This document shows positions 52,380 to 61,998 of a stretch of DNA of 64,000 nt, piece by piece. Numbering within the stretch: the first letter of the stretch is position 1; every line of letters starts with the position of its first letter. The stretch comes from an uncultured bacterium (GTDB lineage Bacteria > Cyanobacteriota > Vampirovibrionia > Gastranaerophilales > Gastranaerophilaceae). Made by a program: the position numbers and the translations under genes. Location: positions 45,731-109,730 of the forward strand of contig CACZCH010000008.1 of the NCBI GenBank assembly GCA_902779645.1, read 5' to 3'. The notes below the pieces were generated by a model. That model was given only the letters and a program-made list of their open reading frames with translations. It ran no database searches and was not told where the DNA came from.

Positions 52380-52515
52380 TTTAGAATTCAATACGCTCCT
52401 TAAGTGTTCAAGAGGCGGGGCAGACAAGCTTTGTGACTGTCGTACATATTTCTTTTCCCGCCGACATAAGAGGAAGAGTCTTTTTGGTTACTGTTTCTTT
52501 AGAAAAAGTGACTCA
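52380..52515. repeat. Possible interspersed repeat in the gap before radA
   Basis: Text such as GTCTTTTTGGTTACTGTTTC and AGAAAAAGTGACTC resembles a common interspersed repeat in other bacterial genomes, recognised from memory. It has no coding support. Confidence 0.3.
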
Positions 52516-52527
52516 TTTCTTATTCTG

Positions 52528-53904
52528 TTAATCTTTGACCGGTTTTACTCCGCGGGTAATTGCTTCGAGGATTCTGCTGACTTTTACGATTTCAATCCCT
52601 TCAAATTTTTCTTGAACATCATTGGCTTCAGGAATAATAATTCGTTTGAATCCGAGTTTTTGAGCTTCGTTTATACGTTTTTCAATATGGTTTACAGCTC
52701 TTATTTCGCCGGATAAACCCAGTTCCCCTACAATTGCAGTTTGGAGATCAAATACTACGTCACGCACACAGGTAACAATTGCAAGTGCTATACCCAAGTC
52801 GGCCGCAGGCTCATTTACATCGATTCCGCCGATTACATTAACATAAACATCTTGTTTAGAAAGATTAAGTCCTATGCGTTTTTCAAGAACCGCAAGGATT
52901 TGGAGAACTCTTCCCGTATCTACTCCGTTAGCAACACGCCTCGGAGCAGGGTATGGTGTTGTACCGACAAGAGCTTGTATTTCAACAAGTAATGGTCTTG
53001 TACCTTCGTTTGTTATAATTATCGTACTTCCGGGAGTTTGAGTTTGGCTATATTCTTTTAAAAACAATTCACTCGGGTTGATGATTTCCGTGAGTCCTTT
53101 TGCGCCCATTTCGAAAATCCCAACTTCAGAAGTATTACCAAAACGGTTTTTTATGGAACGTAAAATTCTGTAACTCTTATATTTATCACCTTCAAATTGT
53201 ATTACGGTATCAACCATATGTTCAAGCACTTTCGGGCCGGCTATGTTTCCTTCTTTTGTGACATGACCTATTACAATTATTGAAATATTTTGTGATTTTG
53301 AGATTTGCATAAGCGAGTTACAACATTCTCTAATCTGAGAAACGCTTCCTGCCGAACTTTGAATCATTGATGTATAGATTGCTTGAATACTGTCTACAAT
53401 AACTAAATCAGGACTTAAATTTTCAATATGTTTTTTTATAAGCTCTAAATTTGTTTGGGGGTATATGTATAAATTATCTGATTTTACTCCTAATCGTTCA
53501 GCACGAAGTTTGACTTGACCGGCAGATTCTTCTGCCGAAACATATAAAACTTTTTTATCCTGCTTGCATAATTCACCGGAGGTTTGGAGCAAAATGGTAG
53601 ATTTACCAATCCCGGGGTCTCCTGCAATAAGAACCAGAGAGCCTTTTACGATTCCGCCTCCCAAAACTCTGTCAAATTCCGATATATTTGTTGAAAACCG
53701 AATCTCAGAATTCATTTCTATCTCGGAAAGTTTCATTGGAGGGGTGGTATCAACTATATCCAAAACAGCTTCCTTTTTTGTGTTAGCTGAATCAATTTCT
53801 TCCACAAAAGAACCCCAGCTTCCGCATTCCGGACATTTCCCCAAATAGCCTGCTGTTTCGTATCCGCAGTTCTGACATACATATTTTGATTTAATTTTTG
53901 CCAT
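52528..53904 (-). CDS. radA: DNA repair protein RadA
   Basis: RadA is a RecA-like branch-migration helicase in homologous recombination. The 458-residue protein has an N-terminal zinc finger (CQNCGYETAGYLGKCPECGS), Walker A GDPGIGKST (around residue 92), the RadA signature KNRFGN, and a C-terminal Lon-protease-like domain (DLGIALAIVTCVRDVVF, GELGLSGEIRAV). All motifs are intact. It is monocistronic. The ATG region lacks an obvious ribosome site. Confidence 0.95.
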   Translation of the reverse strand: MAKIKSKYVCQNCGYETAGYLGKCPECGSWGSFVEEIDSANTKKEAVLDIVDTTPPMKLSEIEMNSEIRFSTNISEFDRVLGGGIVKGSLVLIAGDPGIGKSTILLQTSGELCKQDKKVLYVSAEESAGQVKLRAERLGVKSDNLYIYPQTNLELIKKHIENLSPDLVIVDSIQAIYTSMIQSSAGSVSQIRECCNSLMQISKSQNISIIVIGHVTKEGNIAGPKVLEHMVDTVIQFEGDKYKSYRILRSIKNRFGNTSEVGIFEMGAKGLTEIINPSELFLKEYSQTQTPGSTIIITNEGTRPLLVEIQALVGTTPYPAPRRVANGVDTGRVLQILAVLEKRIGLNLSKQDVYVNVIGGIDVNEPAADLGIALAIVTCVRDVVFDLQTAIVGELGLSGEIRAVNHIEKRINEAQKLGFKRIIIPEANDVQEKFEGIEIVKVSRILEAITRGVKPVKD

Positions 53905-53973
53905 TATTTACCATAAAGAAAGATTTGACAATAATGCCAAATCTTTTTGTTTTACTACACCTTACACTTTCAA

Positions 53974-54528
53974 TTAACCCTTATTAACAGGGATAATTAA
54001 CTTTTGACCGATAGATAAAGCATTCGGGTTAGCCATTTTGTTTGCTTCTTGAATTTGGTTTACTTTATCCATATCAAAAGAACCATAAAATCTTATTATG
54101 ATACTTTCTAAAGTATCACCTTCTTTAACTGTGTATTCTTCTTTTGTTATAACTGGAGTTGTAACTGTTTTTGAAGAATCAGCAGGAATAAATCTGAATT
54201 TTGCATTTTCTTGTGCTGCGGGTTTAACTTTTGGTATAACATCCTCTTTTGGAGCTGAAATGTTAATCAAAATGCTTACAAAAGTTGTAATCAAAAGAGT
54301 AATGATAACGCCGGCAATTAAACCTATTACAAAATATGCTTGAGGAGCTTTTTCAGTTCTTTGTTGTCTTACACCAAAGTTTTGAAGAAGCGCATCTAAT
54401 TCGCGATTTTTGCTTTGACGTCTGTAAAAATCTTCGTCCTGATGTTCTCTGTTATATCGGTTCAGAGCTTCCATCATAGCAACTTTTTCTCTTGTAATGT
54501 TTGATCTTTTTAGTGTTGTGCTTTTCAT
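53974..54528 (-). CDS. Membrane-anchored LysM-domain protein
   Basis: The 184-residue protein has a charged N-terminal cytoplasmic part (residues 1-65), one transmembrane helix (AYFVIGLIAGVIITLLITTF), and a C-terminal LysM domain (YTVKEGDTLESIIIRFYGSF, then QIEEANK-type helix and LSIGQKLIIP). LysM binds peptidoglycan, so the domain should sit in the periplasm. The arrangement suggests an anchor between membrane and cell wall. GAGGGG precedes the ATG. Function in the cell is unknown. Confidence 0.8.
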   Translation of the reverse strand: MKSTTLKRSNITREKVAMMEALNRYNREHQDEDFYRRQSKNRELDALLQNFGVRQQRTEKAPQAYFVIGLIAGVIITLLITTFVSILINISAPKEDVIPKVKPAAQENAKFRFIPADSSKTVTTPVITKEEYTVKEGDTLESIIIRFYGSFDMDKVNQIQEANKMANPNALSIGQKLIIPVNKG

Positions 54529-54619
54529 AACCCCTCACTGATTTGCGGTATACATACCCGCTTGTATATATAAAATTAACATAAATCAGTATAGCGTGCA
54601 AATTTGTAAAGGTTAATTG

Positions 54620-55477
54620 TTAAGTTTTATTAATTGAAAAATATACTTCTTTCAATCGCTTTTTGCTTATGTGAGTATAAAGTTGCGTGGTTGAAACATC
54701 ACTATGTCCGAGGAGTTCCTGCACAATTCTTAAGTCTGCACCATTTTCGAGAAGATGGGTTGCAAAACTATGTCTGAGTGTGTGCGGGGAAATGTTTTTA
54801 TTAATCAATTTCCCTTGAGCATGTATAAAGGTATATATGTCTTGACGTGTGATTAATCTTCCGTTTTCTAATATAAGCAGACGTTTTGTGTTTAGATTAT
54901 ATTTTTTTATTATTAATTCTCTTTGGGGTAAATATTTTTTTACTACATTTTTTGCTGTTTCACCAATAGGTATAATACGTTCTTTTGAGCCTTTACCGAA
55001 ACAACGGATGTATTTTGAAGCTAAGTCTATATCATTGAGTTTTAGGTTAACCAGTTCTGATACACGAAGTCCGCAGCTGTATAAAAGCTCCATGATTACA
55101 TGCTGTAATGGTGTCAAATTGTTATGAAGCATCTCTTCAATCTCTTTTACTGTTATAACTTTTGGAAGTTTTTGAGGAACTTTTGGCTGTTCAAGAGTTG
55201 AAGCGGGATTTTTTCCTATGATACCAATAGAAGATGCCCATTTGAAAAAACCTCTGAGTGATGCAACTTTTCTGATTATACTTGTTGGAGCGTATTTTTG
55301 TTCTTTAAGAGTTCTTATGTACGAATTAATCATTAATCTGTCGATAGAACGGATATCATTTACCCCCAGAAAATCACTAAAAAATTCCAAATCGCGTCTG
55401 TATGCATCAAGCGTGTTTTGTGACAGTCCTTTTTCCAATTCCAAGTACTCTAAATATTCGCCGATTGTTTGGTACAA
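54620..55477 (-). CDS. XerC/XerD-family tyrosine recombinase
   Basis: The 285-residue recombinase has a core-binding N-terminal domain (EYLELEKGLSQNTLDAYRRD) and a catalytic domain with the tetrad: Arg in YSCGLRVSEL, Lys in FGKGSKERIIP, the HTLRHSFATH box, and LGHSDVSTTQLYTH with the nucleophile Tyr. It is of normal Xer size, so it most likely resolves chromosome dimers at dif, but a mobile-element integrase of the same size cannot be excluded. No dif site was found. It starts at TTG 9 bases after AAGGAG, with a TATAAT box 20 bases upstream. Confidence 0.88.
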   Translation of the reverse strand: MYQTIGEYLEYLELEKGLSQNTLDAYRRDLEFFSDFLGVNDIRSIDRLMINSYIRTLKEQKYAPTSIIRKVASLRGFFKWASSIGIIGKNPASTLEQPKVPQKLPKVITVKEIEEMLHNNLTPLQHVIMELLYSCGLRVSELVNLKLNDIDLASKYIRCFGKGSKERIIPIGETAKNVVKKYLPQRELIIKKYNLNTKRLLILENGRLITRQDIYTFIHAQGKLINKNISPHTLRHSFATHLLENGADLRIVQELLGHSDVSTTQLYTHISKKRLKEVYFSINKT

Positions 55478-55497
55478 GATTATAATCTCCTTATTAG

Positions 55498-55531
55498 ATT
55501 ATACACTATTTTTAAGACTATGTGGTATACT
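55498..55531. promoter_or_regulatory. Divergent promoter pair (Xer recombinase and exported protein)
   Basis: A minus-strand TATAAT (55503-55498) precedes the Xer gene. A plus-strand extended -10 TGG-TATACT (55523-55531) precedes 55563. Confidence 0.6.
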
Positions 55532-55562
55532 TTAGCTATAACTTTCAATTTTATGAGGAAAT

Positions 55563-56162
55563 ATGTTTAAAAAATTTTTAATAGCAATTTGTTTTTTGAT
55601 ACCTTTGACAGTTTCAGCAAATTACAATGATATTTATGTAGCTGATATTCAGTACGATTGGATTAACAAATCAGAAGTCGAAAAAGAGGCTATGATAAGT
55701 GAAGTTCACGATATCATGTTTGAAAAAACTCTTGAAAAAAAGAATAATATAAGATCGTTGTTCAAAGATAAACTTAAAGACAAAAATCACATTGAAAACT
55801 ATATGGCAGCTGCCGCAGGATATGAAGAATACAAGGGTAATAACATTTCAGCTTTTTATTACAAAAAAATGGTAAACCCTGTGATATATGCTCTTCAAGA
55901 TAAAAAAGACACATCTAATGCTTTCTATTACGATGCGATGGGTAATTTGAGATATGTAGATTTTATAAACGGAGATTATCCGGATTATCCTTATTATGCA
56001 ATTCAATATAGAACATCAGGTACTCCCGTTAGCGCAATTTATTTTATCTCTAAAGACTGTCAGTATTTGTTTACACCAAAGGGAGAGTTTGAGGGAGTTT
56101 GGTATAAACACAAGTTATACAACAAGAAGAACAAAGTAATCTTAACTCGTACAACTTATTAG
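55563..56162 (+). CDS. Exported protein of unknown function
   Basis: The 199-residue protein has a signal peptide (KKFLIAICFLIPLTVSA). The mature part has a helical first half with alternating charges and a Tyr-rich second half (FYYDAMGNLRYVDFINGDYP, then IYFISKDCQYLFTPKGEF), suggesting YD-type beta hairpins. Family not recognised. GAGG lies 6 bases before the ATG and an extended -10 box (TGG-TATACT) is upstream. It is probably periplasmic. Confidence 0.6.
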   Translation: MFKKFLIAICFLIPLTVSANYNDIYVADIQYDWINKSEVEKEAMISEVHDIMFEKTLEKKNNIRSLFKDKLKDKNHIENYMAAAAGYEEYKGNNISAFYYKKMVNPVIYALQDKKDTSNAFYYDAMGNLRYVDFINGDYPDYPYYAIQYRTSGTPVSAIYFISKDCQYLFTPKGEFEGVWYKHKLYNKKNKVILTRTTY

Positions 56163-56233
56163 GGGTAAATAAAAATTCCCTCGATTGTGCCGAAACCCGT
56201 GGCACGCAAGGTAGAAAAGGTTAGGGGTGAAGA

Positions 56234-56722
56234 ATGACAACAACAGCAGAAGAAATCGCAAAAATTTTAATAGAAAGAAAACTAAAAATTGCCACAACAG
56301 AATCTTGTACAGGCGGACTCTTAAGCTCAAAATTAACTGATGTCAGCGGAAGTTCGGCTTTTATTCATCTAAATCTTGTTACTTATGCAAATGAAGCAAA
56401 ACATAAAATGCTTGGTGTGAGAAATGAAACTCTTGACAATTTTGGCGCAGTATCTGAAGAGTGTGCTTATGAGATGGCTAGCGGTTTGATGAAATTAACG
56501 GGTGCTGATATTTGTGTATCTACAACAGGAATCGCAGGGCCAACAGGTGCAACAAAAGAAAAACCTGTCGGGCTGATGTATTCAACTATTTGTACAAAAG
56601 ATAAGGCAATTACTTTTGAAACTCGTTTTCATCCTGAAATCCCAAGAATTGAAATGAAAGAGATGTTTGCTCAAGCTGTAATGGAAAAGATTTATAGGTT
56701 TCTAACAGAAAATGAAATTTAA
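56234..56722 (+). CDS. pncC: Nicotinamide-nucleotide amidohydrolase (CinA C-terminal domain)
   Basis: PncC deamidates nicotinamide mononucleotide in NAD recycling. This 162-residue protein is the stand-alone C-terminal CinA domain with KIATTESCTGGLLSSKLTDV (nucleophile Ser/Thr region), FGAVSEECAYEMA, STTGIAGPTGAT and KPVGLMY. There is no N-terminal molybdopterin-like domain, so it is the single-domain PncC form. A short AGGGGTGAA lies 2-9 bases before the ATG. A strong terminator follows. Confidence 0.9.
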   Translation: MTTTAEEIAKILIERKLKIATTESCTGGLLSSKLTDVSGSSAFIHLNLVTYANEAKHKMLGVRNETLDNFGAVSEECAYEMASGLMKLTGADICVSTTGIAGPTGATKEKPVGLMYSTICTKDKAITFETRFHPEIPRIEMKEMFAQAVMEKIYRFLTENEI

Positions 56723-56725
56723 CAA

Positions 56726-56760
56726 AATGGAAAGGCCCTCTTCGGGCCTTTCCATTCTTT
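56726..56760 (+). terminator. Rho-independent terminator
   Basis: A perfect 13-bp stem (56726-56738 with 56744-56756) with a T-rich end. Confidence 0.9.
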
Positions 56761-56866
56761 TTGATGAACATAAATGCAGTATTTTTAACTGCTACTTTTA
56801 TTATTACCTATTTTCATCCTTTTTCAAGTGGGGGTAAATGAAATTTTAATCTAAACAGGTAAATTT

Positions 56867-56896
56867 TTGTAACAAAAATAGGATGGTTAGTATAAT
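56867..56896 (+). promoter_or_regulatory. Promoter of the thioredoxin gene
   Basis: TTGTAA, an 18-base spacer and TATAAT, followed by a leader of about 50 bases ending in AAGGAGG. Confidence 0.65.
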
Positions 56897-56954
56897 CAAA
56901 TATCCGATAGCATAAAATCTTTTCTTTATTAATATTATTAAGGAGGGATTTTTT

Positions 56955-57254
56955 ATGATAACTAAATTAAATAATGAAAATTTTCCGGAAGAAACAAAAA
57001 AAGGTGTTAAATTAATCGAATTTCATACTTCTTGGTGTGGATACTGTAAGAAACAGCAACCTGAACTTGAAGAAATGGGAAAAGTTTGGATAGGACAAGT
57101 TGACGCAGATGAAGAACCTCAAATTGCCGCAAAATACAATGTTAACTCTTTTCCGACTTTTGTAATTCTAAAAGATGGTGAAGAAGTAGAACGTTTCAGC
57201 GGTATGCGAAAAAAAGAGGATTTGATGTCAAAAATTATGAGCCATTTAGGATAA
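56955..57254 (+). CDS. Thioredoxin-like protein
   Basis: The 99-residue thioredoxin fold has the redox motif WCGYCKK (Cys pair near residue 30; CGYC rather than the standard CGPC) and the cis-Pro segment VNSFPTFVILKDG. No signal peptide, so it acts in the cytoplasm. CGYC in place of CGPC should raise the redox potential, making it closer to a glutaredoxin-like oxidant or disulfide-exchange protein. AAGGAGG is 7 bases before the ATG. It ends 2 bases before the aroF stop on the other strand. Confidence 0.88.
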   Translation: MITKLNNENFPEETKKGVKLIEFHTSWCGYCKKQQPELEEMGKVWIGQVDADEEPQIAAKYNVNSFPTFVILKDGEEVERFSGMRKKEDLMSKIMSHLG

Positions 57255-57255
57255 T

Positions 57256-58269
57256 TTACACAATCTCTTTTCCGACAATAGGTGCGATTTGTTTAATTTG
57301 TTTATAAAGTAAATCGTATTGCCAAGGATATAGTGATTGCGCGCCATCGCAGACCGCTCTATCCGGATCACAGTGAACTTCTATAATTAAACCGTCGCAT
57401 CCTGCTGCTACTGCGGCTCTTGACATAGGTTCAACTTTGTCTCTGAGTCCTGTTGCATGAGACGGGTCAATAATTATCGGTAAGTGGCTTAACTTTTTAA
57501 TTACAGGAATTGCAGTCAAGTCTAATGTGTTTCTTGTATATTTTTCAAAAGTTCTTATTCCTCTTTCACAGAGTATAACTTGATTGTTTCCGCCAGCCAT
57601 AATGTATTCGGCAGACATAAGCCATTCTTCATAGGTAGAAGAAAGTCCTCTTTTCAAAATAACAGGTTTATGAGCATGACCGAGTTCTTTAAGCAGTGTA
57701 AAATTCTGCATATTTCTTGCGCCGACTTGAAGAATATCAACATATTTTTCAAACATCGGGAGCTGTGAGCTTTCCATAATTTCAGATGTAACAGCCATGT
57801 GGTGGTTATCAGCTACACTTCTTATTATTTTTAGTCCTTCTTCTCCCATACCTTGAAATGCATATGGACTTGTTCTTGGCTTAAAAGCTCCGCCTCTAAG
57901 GATTTTAACATTGGATTCAGCAAGCTCTTGAGCTGTTTCATCCATTTGGTCGTAAGATTCAATCGTACATGGGCCTGCAATAAGTCCTGTGTACTTATCA
58001 CCGAATTTTACTCCGTTTACTTCTATAATTGTATCTTTGCCTTGGCTGGGGCGTGCGGCAAGCTTGTAGTTTGTTGAAAGCTTGATTACTTCATCAACAC
58101 CGGTTAGCAGTTCAAAGTCTCTTAAGTCAACTTCTTTAGTGCCGATTGCGTGAACAACGGTTCTTGCTTCACCGTGTGAAACTCTGGCTTCAAAGCCTTT
58201 TGATTCTATAAACATTGCAACGCGTTGAATATCTTTTTCCGTTGCGTGACTATTCATTACTACAAGCAT
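57256..58269 (-). CDS. aroF: 3-deoxy-7-phosphoheptulonate synthase (type I-beta, with ACT-like N-terminus)
   Basis: This enzyme condenses PEP and erythrose 4-phosphate as the first step to aromatic amino acids. The N-terminal 70 residues are a ferredoxin-like regulatory domain (VVMNSHATEKDIQRVAMFIE); the catalytic TIM barrel shows IAGPCTIESYDQM, LRGGAFKPRTSPYAFQG, PVILKRGLSS and IDPSHATG. It belongs to the AroF/AroA(G)-like family found in Thermotoga and Bacillus. The product feeds chorismate and prephenate. It lies 23 bases behind alaS and is probably co-transcribed. GGAGG lies 8 bases before the ATG. Confidence 0.94.
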   Translation of the reverse strand: MLVVMNSHATEKDIQRVAMFIESKGFEARVSHGEARTVVHAIGTKEVDLRDFELLTGVDEVIKLSTNYKLAARPSQGKDTIIEVNGVKFGDKYTGLIAGPCTIESYDQMDETAQELAESNVKILRGGAFKPRTSPYAFQGMGEEGLKIIRSVADNHHMAVTSEIMESSQLPMFEKYVDILQVGARNMQNFTLLKELGHAHKPVILKRGLSSTYEEWLMSAEYIMAGGNNQVILCERGIRTFEKYTRNTLDLTAIPVIKKLSHLPIIIDPSHATGLRDKVEPMSRAAVAAGCDGLIIEVHCDPDRAVCDGAQSLYPWQYDLLYKQIKQIAPIVGKEIV

Positions 58270-58292
58270 TTACCATACCTCCGATATGCTTA

Positions 58293-60893
58293 TTATTTTT
58301 TTAATTCAGTTTCTATTTTTTCTAAAATTTCATCCAATTTAGATGCGTCTTTAACTCCGCCCTGAGCAAAGTTAGGACGTCCGCCTCCGTTTGCTCCTGT
58401 TGCACGGGCAATCTCTCCGACGATTTTACCTGCATTAATTCCTGCCTTAACAAAACCGTCCGAAATCTTGACTATTACCATGCGGGGGCTGGCAAGAACA
58501 ATGATGCTTTCTCCGAGCTTAGAAGCCATCATCTCCATACCGGCTTTAACGGAATCTGAGTCAATATCTTCTATCTTAGAAATAAATAATTTCCCGTTTG
58601 CAATATCCTGTGCTTTTGAGATAAATGAACCGAATTTTGAACGCGCAGCTTCTGCTTTGACTTGTGCAAGTTCTTTTTGAAGTTCTCTGTTTTCTTCCTG
58701 AATTTTATCAACTCTTTCATTTACTTCATCAAAGTGGAGTTTGAATTTAGATGCAAGCTTATCGATTTCAGCAGATTTTGCGTTTAGGTATTTTATGGCA
58801 GCATTTCCGACAAAAACTTCAATACGTCTTGTCCCTGCTGCAATCGCGCCTTCCGAAACAATTTTAACGAGTCTTAAATCCTTAAGCTCTCTTGCGTGAG
58901 TACCTGCACAGAACTCTTTAGAAATGCACTCATTATCTTTTACTATCGAAACAACTCTTACTTCGTCGCCGTATTTTTCACCAAATAAGGCTGTTGCACC
59001 CGTAAGCTTTGCTTCTTCTATGCCCATTACTTTTGTTTCAACCTTATATCCTTCGCCAATCCATTTGTTCATAAGATTTTCAGTCTTGCTTATTTCGTCA
59101 GGAGTCATCGCACGAGAGAAAGTAAAGTCAAATCTCATTCTTTCATCATCAACATAAGAACCTGCTTGTTTAACTTCATCCCCTACAACATGTATAAGTG
59201 CTGATTGTAATAAGTGAGCCGAAGTGTGGTGAACTCTGATTTCTTCACGTCTGTCAAGGTCTATAATGGCATTTACCTCTGTACCAATTTCTATGTCACC
59301 GTTTAGAACTTTGCATCGGTGAACGTATAAATCATTAACTTTGAATGTAGTCAAGACTTCAAGCTTAAGCTCATCATTTTCTATAATACCGCTATCACCA
59401 ACCTGACCGCCGCATTCAGCGTAAAAAGGAGTCTTGTCCAATACAATATCAACAAAACCTTCACCCTCTATTTGACCCAAAATTTTTGATTTTGAAATAT
59501 TATCCGTATATCCGACAAACTCTGTTGAGCCTACTTGTCTTTCCAGTTCAGCGTACTTCATATCTCCTGTTACGGAAATCTTCGCAGTTGCAGCTTTTGC
59601 TCTGTCTTTTTGCTCTTGCATAGCGACTTTATAACCGTTCTCATCAACTTTTAAGCCGTTTTCTTCAGCAATTTCTTTGGTTAATTCAAGCGGGAAGCCG
59701 TATGTATCGTAGAGTTTGAATGCACTTTCTCCGTCAATATCTTTTTTTTCGGTAATAAAGTCTTCAAGAAGTTTATATCCTCTATCCAAAGTCTTATTAA
59801 ATCTTTCTTCTTCTTTTCTGATTGTATCTTTGATTTTTTCTTTATTCTTTATTAATTCAGGATATGCTTCGCCGTAGTTTTCAATAACAATGTCAACAAG
59901 TTTGTAAAGAAACGGAAGTTCCATGCCTAAAATTTTGCCGTGTCTTAATGCACGTCTAAGAATCATTCTTAAAACATAACTTCTACCCTCATTACCAGGA
60001 ATTACACCATCTGAGATTAAGAAAGTTACACATCTTGCGTGGTCTGTTATGATTCTAAGTGAAACGTCTGTTTTTTCAGATTTTTTATAAGGTACTCCGC
60101 TCATCTCTGAAACTTTGTCTAAAATTGGTCTTAGAAGATCTGTTTCAAAAGTAGATGCTACACCTTGGCAAACCATTGTTATACGCTCTAAGCCCATGCC
60201 TGTATCAACGTTTTTCTTTTCAAGTGGTGATTGATTGCCTTCTTCATCTTGGAATAATTCAGTAAATACCAAATTCCAAATTTCAACCCATCTGTCGCAT
60301 TCGCAGGTATCAATACCGCAATTCGGATGACCGCAAGAATATTCTTCACCTAAATCGTAGTGAATTTCAGAACAAGGACCACAAGAACCTGATGCTCCCG
60401 GAGGACCCCAGAAATTATCTTTTTTACCTTTTCTTTTAATACGTTCAGCAGGAACACCTATGCTTCTCCAAATATCAAAAGCTTCATCGTCTGTTTCAAA
60501 AATTGTTATCCAAAGTCTGTCTTTGTCGAGCTTTAAAACTTCTGTTACAAATTCCCAAGCCCAAGGAATAACTTCTTTTTTGTAATAATCGCCAAAAGAA
60601 AAGTTGCCTAACATTTCAAAGAAAGTATGGTGTCTTGGAGTTCTTCCGACATTTTCTATATCAGAATCTTTTCCGCCCGCGCGAGCACATTTTTGGCAGG
60701 AAGTTGCTCTTGCCGGCTCATAAGGGCAAGGCCGGATATTCAAAAATATCGGTAAAAATTGAAGCATACCTGCTGTTGTTAATAATACAGTCGGGTTATC
60801 AGGCACCAAACTTGAACTCTCAACAACCGTATGTTGACGCTTCTTTTCAAAGTAATCTAAATATAATTTTCTTATCTCATTTCCTTTTAGCAT
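58293..60893 (-). CDS. alaS: Alanyl-tRNA synthetase
   Basis: AlaS charges tRNA-Ala and edits mischarged Ser and Gly. The 866-residue protein is full length, with the catalytic core (MLQFLPIFLNIRPCPYEPA, KCARAGGKDSDIENVG, HHTFFEMLGNFSFGDYYKK), an editing domain with zinc ligands HHTSAHLLQSAL and CAGTHARE, and a C-terminal DHHA1-type domain (GRPNFAQGG). AAAGGA lies 9 bases before the ATG at 60893. Cysteines in CGHPNCGIDTCECDRW may bind zinc. Followed by aroF. Confidence 0.97.
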   Translation of the reverse strand: MLKGNEIRKLYLDYFEKKRQHTVVESSSLVPDNPTVLLTTAGMLQFLPIFLNIRPCPYEPARATSCQKCARAGGKDSDIENVGRTPRHHTFFEMLGNFSFGDYYKKEVIPWAWEFVTEVLKLDKDRLWITIFETDDEAFDIWRSIGVPAERIKRKGKKDNFWGPPGASGSCGPCSEIHYDLGEEYSCGHPNCGIDTCECDRWVEIWNLVFTELFQDEEGNQSPLEKKNVDTGMGLERITMVCQGVASTFETDLLRPILDKVSEMSGVPYKKSEKTDVSLRIITDHARCVTFLISDGVIPGNEGRSYVLRMILRRALRHGKILGMELPFLYKLVDIVIENYGEAYPELIKNKEKIKDTIRKEEERFNKTLDRGYKLLEDFITEKKDIDGESAFKLYDTYGFPLELTKEIAEENGLKVDENGYKVAMQEQKDRAKAATAKISVTGDMKYAELERQVGSTEFVGYTDNISKSKILGQIEGEGFVDIVLDKTPFYAECGGQVGDSGIIENDELKLEVLTTFKVNDLYVHRCKVLNGDIEIGTEVNAIIDLDRREEIRVHHTSAHLLQSALIHVVGDEVKQAGSYVDDERMRFDFTFSRAMTPDEISKTENLMNKWIGEGYKVETKVMGIEEAKLTGATALFGEKYGDEVRVVSIVKDNECISKEFCAGTHARELKDLRLVKIVSEGAIAAGTRRIEVFVGNAAIKYLNAKSAEIDKLASKFKLHFDEVNERVDKIQEENRELQKELAQVKAEAARSKFGSFISKAQDIANGKLFISKIEDIDSDSVKAGMEMMASKLGESIIVLASPRMVIVKISDGFVKAGINAGKIVGEIARATGANGGGRPNFAQGGVKDASKLDEILEKIETELKK

Positions 60894-61088
60894 ATCAAAA
60901 TCCTTTTCACTAGTGTTTATTTAATAATTAATATTATATAACAAAAAAGTTCCTCTGATAATAAATACGTCAAAATGTGCATTATGATGAGTCAATAGAT
61001 TTATATTTTATACAAATAAATCAGATTGCTTTTATCATATGTTTCTGATAGAGTTGGTATGTTAAAAAATAAAAAGAGGAGTATTTTT

Positions 61089-61892
61089 ATGGATTTAATG
61101 AAAGGTAAAAAAGGTATTATATTTGGGGTTTCTAACACCCACGGTATAGCTTACGGTATTGCAAAACAGCTTCACGACGCAGGGGCAGAAATCGCATTTT
61201 CGTATGCCGGTGAAGCAATGGAAAAACGTGTAAGACCGATTGCAGAATCAATGAATGCAAAAGTTATTGTAAGCTGTGACGTTACTAAAGAAGATGAAGT
61301 CAAAGCTGTATTCGAAGAAGTTGAAAAAGTTTACGGCAAGATTGACTTTGTTATCCACGCAGTTGCTTTTGCACCAAAAGAAGCTCTTATGGGCAGATTT
61401 ATTGATACAACAAAAGATGCTTGGGATACAGCATTAGGTGTTAGTGCTTATTCTCTTGTAACTGTTTCTAAGTATGCTGAACCTATTATGAATGAAGGCG
61501 GTGCAATTCTTGCATTGACTTATTTAGGTTCAATTCTTTCAGTTCCAAGCTACAACGTAATGGGTGTTGCTAAAGCTGCATTAGAATCAGCTATGAGATT
61601 CTTGGCTGTTGACTTAGGTCCTAAAGGTATCAGAGTTAACTGCTTATCTTCCGGCCCTGTTAAAACTCTTGCTTCAATGGGTATTTCAGGTTTCTCAAAA
61701 ATGCTTAAGGCTGCAGTAATGCGTTCACCGCTCAAGAAAAATGTTGCTCTTGAAGATGTAGGTAAAGCAGGTATGTATTTGGTATCTGATCTTTCAAGCG
61801 GTACAACAGGTGAAGTTATTTACTGCGACTGCGGATGCCACTCTGCTTACGGTTCGGCAGAAGAAATGGATACATTAGCTAACGCTGAATAG
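61089..61892 (+). CDS. fabI: Enoyl-[acyl-carrier-protein] reductase (FabI type)
   Basis: FabI reduces the enoyl-ACP double bond in each round of fatty acid elongation. The 267-residue protein has an NAD-binding start GIIFGVSNTHGIAYGIAKQ, VIHAVAFAPKEAL, the catalytic pair Tyr-x6-Lys in SYNVMGVAKAALE and the FabI-type SGPVKTLASMGISGF. The C-terminus has a short Cys-rich end (CDCGCH) that is not typical. The ATG at 61089 follows GAGGAG by 7 bases; an upstream in-frame start would add a basic leader without support. A terminator follows. Inhibition by triclosan-type compounds is known for the family. Confidence 0.95.
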   Translation: MDLMKGKKGIIFGVSNTHGIAYGIAKQLHDAGAEIAFSYAGEAMEKRVRPIAESMNAKVIVSCDVTKEDEVKAVFEEVEKVYGKIDFVIHAVAFAPKEALMGRFIDTTKDAWDTALGVSAYSLVTVSKYAEPIMNEGGAILALTYLGSILSVPSYNVMGVAKAALESAMRFLAVDLGPKGIRVNCLSSGPVKTLASMGISGFSKMLKAAVMRSPLKKNVALEDVGKAGMYLVSDLSSGTTGEVIYCDCGCHSAYGSAEEMDTLANAE

Positions 61893-61931
61893 GGCAAATA
61901 AGCGGTAAATATTAACTGTAAAAAAATAAAT

Positions 61932-61968
61932 AAAAAGAGGATGATTCTTATCACCCTCTTTTTGTTTA
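61932..61968 (+). terminator. Rho-independent terminator after fabI
   Basis: A 14-bp stem with one mismatch, AAAAAGAGG...CCTCTTTTT, with a T run. Confidence 0.75.
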
Positions 61969-61998
61969 ATTGAGATAATATATTTTTAATATTTACCC

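Noticed and set aside
52354..52716. Plus-strand frame of 120 codons between the GspE-like gene and radA
   Set aside because: Half of it overlaps radA in antisense and the rest is repeat-like text without a start signal.
54620..55477. Integrase of a mobile element
   Set aside because: Size and lack of att sites, other phage genes or repeats next to it fit a chromosomal Xer protein better.
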